Below, piece after piece: positions 52,635 through 54,542 of a DNA stretch of 54,542 nt. Source of the DNA: Alkalihalobacillus alcalophilus ATCC 27647 = CGMCC 1.3604 (GTDB lineage: Bacteria; Bacillota; Bacilli; Bacillales; Bacillaceae_D); NCBI RefSeq assembly GCF_000292245.2, contig NZ_ALPT02000027.1, positions 1 through 54,542 of the forward strand. The letters are read 5' to 3'. Each line of letters starts with the position of its first letter. Position 1 is the first letter of the stretch. A model generated the notes under the pieces. The model was not told where the DNA came from. It saw only the letters and a program-made list of their open reading frames with translations, and ran no database searches. Made by a program: the position numbers and the translations under genes.

Positions 52635-54125
52635 ATGGAAATTCGTGATACATATAACACAAAAAGAGTTCATCTTGTTAGCTTAACATTAATTTGTATT
52701 TTGGTGCTGTTGTTAATTGTTCCGGTTGTCATGGACAGAGGTTTGCAGGATACTATTCCAATAGTAATTGCTTGTGCTGGGATCGTTCTACTAAGTGTTT
52801 TGAATTATTTTCTACCAATTTCAGAGTATTTGAAAGGGTTTACATTTGCTTTAATTCCAAATTGTGCGGCTCTTATCCTCCTTGTTTTAGACGGCTTCAC
52901 TTTAAATAAGCATTATATTATTATGGTCACCATTGGTGTAGTTGCCCTTTATTTTAAGAAAAATTTGATTCTCTCTTTTGGTATCTTTTTAAATATTGGT
53001 TTAATCACCATTTATCTAATTGGACCAGAGCAATTACTTGGAGCCGACCATCAACTTAAGGCGATGGTTACGATTTTAGCAATGATGAACGGTATTTTAG
53101 TAGTCTTATATTTATTAACCAAATGGGGACGTGAATTAATTGAGCAATCGTATCAGAAGGAATTAAGAGCTAATCAATTATTAGAGCAGCTCCAAGAGAC
53201 GTTCGAAGCGATCGAAAAAGGGACAGATCAATTAGAAGATAACGTCACTCACTTTAATACAAATATCGAGACTATTTATGAATCCAGTCACCATATGCTC
53301 GATGCTGTACAGCAAATGACCGCAGCGATACAGGAGGAATCCAATAGCCTCCATGTGGTGAATATAGCAATGGGGAATTCGTTACAAAAAGCGAATGAAA
53401 CAGTCAACATATCAGAAGGAATTGTTGAAACATCTAATTCAATGAATGGACGAGTAGCGGATGGTTTAGAAAAAATAAAACAAGTCTCCAATCATGTGGG
53501 GACTGTGCATTCGTCGATTCGTTTAACGACAACAACCGTTACCGATTTACAGGAGAGTTTAACTAAAGTCAATAGTTTGTTAGATGGGGTCAAGAAGATT
53601 GCCGAACAAACGAATCTATTAGCCTTAAATGCCGCAATTGAATCGGCACGAGCAGGGGAACATGGTAAGGGTTTTGCGGTAGTCGCTGATGAAGTTCGTA
53701 AATTAGCGGAGCAAAGTGAAGAAATAACCGTAACGATTACAGATGTGACAACGACCCTCTTTGAGAAATCGCAACTTGCCCAAGAAAAATCAGTAGAAGG
53801 TGAACGTGCTGTTAAAGAGGGGGCACACTTACTGGACGCTGTTGCTGACTTCTTTTACGAAATTAAAAATTCTTATCAACAGACGAATGTGGAGCTCACA
53901 AAGGGAATGGATGAAATTAAAGGGGCAACTGAGCATTTTATTGATATTCAAGCACAAATCGAGAATGTCGCCAATATATCAGAAGAAAATGCAGCTTCAA
54001 CAGAAGAAATATTATCAACCTTAGAAAATGAGCACAACTTAATAACGAAAATGAACCAAGCGATAGTGGAGATAAAAGAATTAAGTGCTGAATTAAGAGC
54101 CCTCGTTCATCATGAGAAAAAATAA
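52635..54125 (+). CDS. Methyl-accepting chemotaxis protein, polytopic membrane sensor
   Basis: 496 aa. Six hydrophobic segments in residues 14-172 with short loops and no large outer sensor domain, then coiled-coil signalling domain; hairpin tip EQTNLLALNAAIESARAGEHGKGFAVVADEVRKLAEQ. Likely senses membrane state or a hydrophobic signal rather than a soluble ligand, and feeds CheA. AGGAGG site at 52623. Single gene with terminator. Confidence 0.9.
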   Translation: MEIRDTYNTKRVHLVSLTLICILVLLLIVPVVMDRGLQDTIPIVIACAGIVLLSVLNYFLPISEYLKGFTFALIPNCAALILLVLDGFTLNKHYIIMVTIGVVALYFKKNLILSFGIFLNIGLITIYLIGPEQLLGADHQLKAMVTILAMMNGILVVLYLLTKWGRELIEQSYQKELRANQLLEQLQETFEAIEKGTDQLEDNVTHFNTNIETIYESSHHMLDAVQQMTAAIQEESNSLHVVNIAMGNSLQKANETVNISEGIVETSNSMNGRVADGLEKIKQVSNHVGTVHSSIRLTTTTVTDLQESLTKVNSLLDGVKKIAEQTNLLALNAAIESARAGEHGKGFAVVADEVRKLAEQSEEITVTITDVTTTLFEKSQLAQEKSVEGERAVKEGAHLLDAVADFFYEIKNSYQQTNVELTKGMDEIKGATEHFIDIQAQIENVANISEENAASTEEILSTLENEHNLITKMNQAIVEIKELSAELRALVHHEKK

Positions 54126-54160
54126 ACAGGACCACCGTAAGAAACATTAAATGAATTGGG

Positions 54161-54200
54161 AAAGCGATGAGAAGGTTAAATCACCTCTCATCGCTTTTTT
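54161..54200 (+). terminator. Terminator after the chemotaxis gene
   Basis: AAAGCGATGAGA pairs with TCTCATCGCTTT (54186-54197), followed by TTT. Confidence 0.85.
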
Positions 54201-54265
54201 GGCAGCTTTAGGAGCATACTTCTTTTAGGGTGGAGGGGCAATTAGTTTAAGAGAAGATGCAGGCA

Positions 54266-54542
54266 CAGGTTCAGACTTTAGGGAGGAAAGTCAGAAGGAG
54301 AGGCTGTGCACGCGTCGGCAGGTTCAGACTTTAGAGAGGAAAGTCAGAAGGAGAAGCCCCGAACGAGTCGGCAGGTTCAGACTTTAGGGAGGAAAGTCAG
54401 AAGGAGAAGCTAGGTACGCGTCCGCAGATTCAGACTTTAGGGAGGAAAGTCTGAAGGAAAAGCTGTGCACACAGCCACAGATTCAAACTTTTAGGGAGGA
54501 AAGTCAGAAGGAGAGGCTGTGCACGCGTCCGCAGGTTCAGAC
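54266..54542 (+). repeat. Tandem 53-bp hairpin repeats, running off the window
   Basis: Units start at 54268, 54321, 54374, 54427, 54480 and 54534 (spacing 53, 53, 53, 53, 54). Each has a dyad TTCAGACTTT...AAAGTC.GAA, then GGAGA.GCT and a variable 10-15 bp stretch ending GCAG. The last spacing is 54 because of one extra T. Non-coding by stop content. Array continues beyond the end. Confidence 0.9.

Noticed and set aside
54266..54542. CRISPR array
   Set aside because: The variable stretches are short (about 10-15 bp) and similar to one another, there are no cas genes, and the conserved part includes most of the 53-bp unit. Same reasoning for 36221-36577, where no true spacers exist.

Overview
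The window looks like chromosomal DNA of a low-GC, endospore-type Bacillaceae, possibly an alkaliphilic Bacillus relative. Supporting signs are AGGAGG-type ribosome sites with some TTG starts, a SAM-I riboswitch, catabolite-response (cre) sites, a Bacillus-style mtlA-mtlR-mtlF-mtlD order, a CitS/CitT-type two-component pair, and YesL-like and RluF-like genes. No rRNA, tRNA or CRISPR array was seen.

Bases 1-9100 are accessory. A tightly overlapping three-gene module (DUF262-type protein, DUF3696-type AAA ATPase, unrecognised third protein) looks like a candidate anti-phage system. Then come a mosaic intergenic repeat, a decayed IS110-family element with its possible bridge-RNA region, a MerR regulator paired with a C45-type acyltransferase/hydrolase, a RhuM-like pseudogene, a small membrane-anchored protein, and a second, shortened, inverted copy of the mosaic repeat.

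Bases 9100-19240 hold rluF and two methionine-type ABC transporters. The first (metN-metI-metQ plus an M20 amidohydrolase, minus strand) is under a SAM-I riboswitch. The second (plus strand) lacks both the riboswitch and the NIL domain of its ATPase. Between them lie mqo and a fragment of a 3-methyladenine DNA glycosylase gene; an amber-interrupted small membrane ORF follows the second transporter.

Bases 19250-29050 form a xylose/xylo-oligosaccharide locus: a GH43 beta-xylosidase and XylR (minus), a three-gene sugar ABC importer (plus), a YesL-like membrane protein (minus), then xylA and xylB. Two matching XylR-type operators mark the importer and xylA promoters, so import, side-chain/oligomer cleavage, isomerisation and phosphorylation are co-controlled.

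Bases 29080-36600 carry a VOC protein, an aldo/keto reductase, a CitS/CitT-type two-component system and the tricarboxylate transporter tctCBA that it probably controls, with a cre site. This is followed by an array of seven 51-bp tandem repeats.

Bases 36800-40480 hold a small hydrophilic protein, then a copper-export cluster: a CsoR-like promoter, a thioredoxin-like 2Fe-2S protein, CopA, and a 50-residue membrane protein with a His/Glu/Asp-rich tail that overlaps the copA stop. Bases 40500-44200 (minus) hold a MacB/FtsX-type ABC transporter and, upstream, a secreted-protein gene whose fourth codon is TAG. Bases 44390-54200 contain a MazG-like protein behind three hairpins, an S9 peptidase, the mannitol PTS operon and a methyl-accepting chemotaxis protein. 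The window ends inside a second tandem array, of 53-bp hairpin-bearing units, which shares an exact 14-mer with the edge of the 51-bp array.
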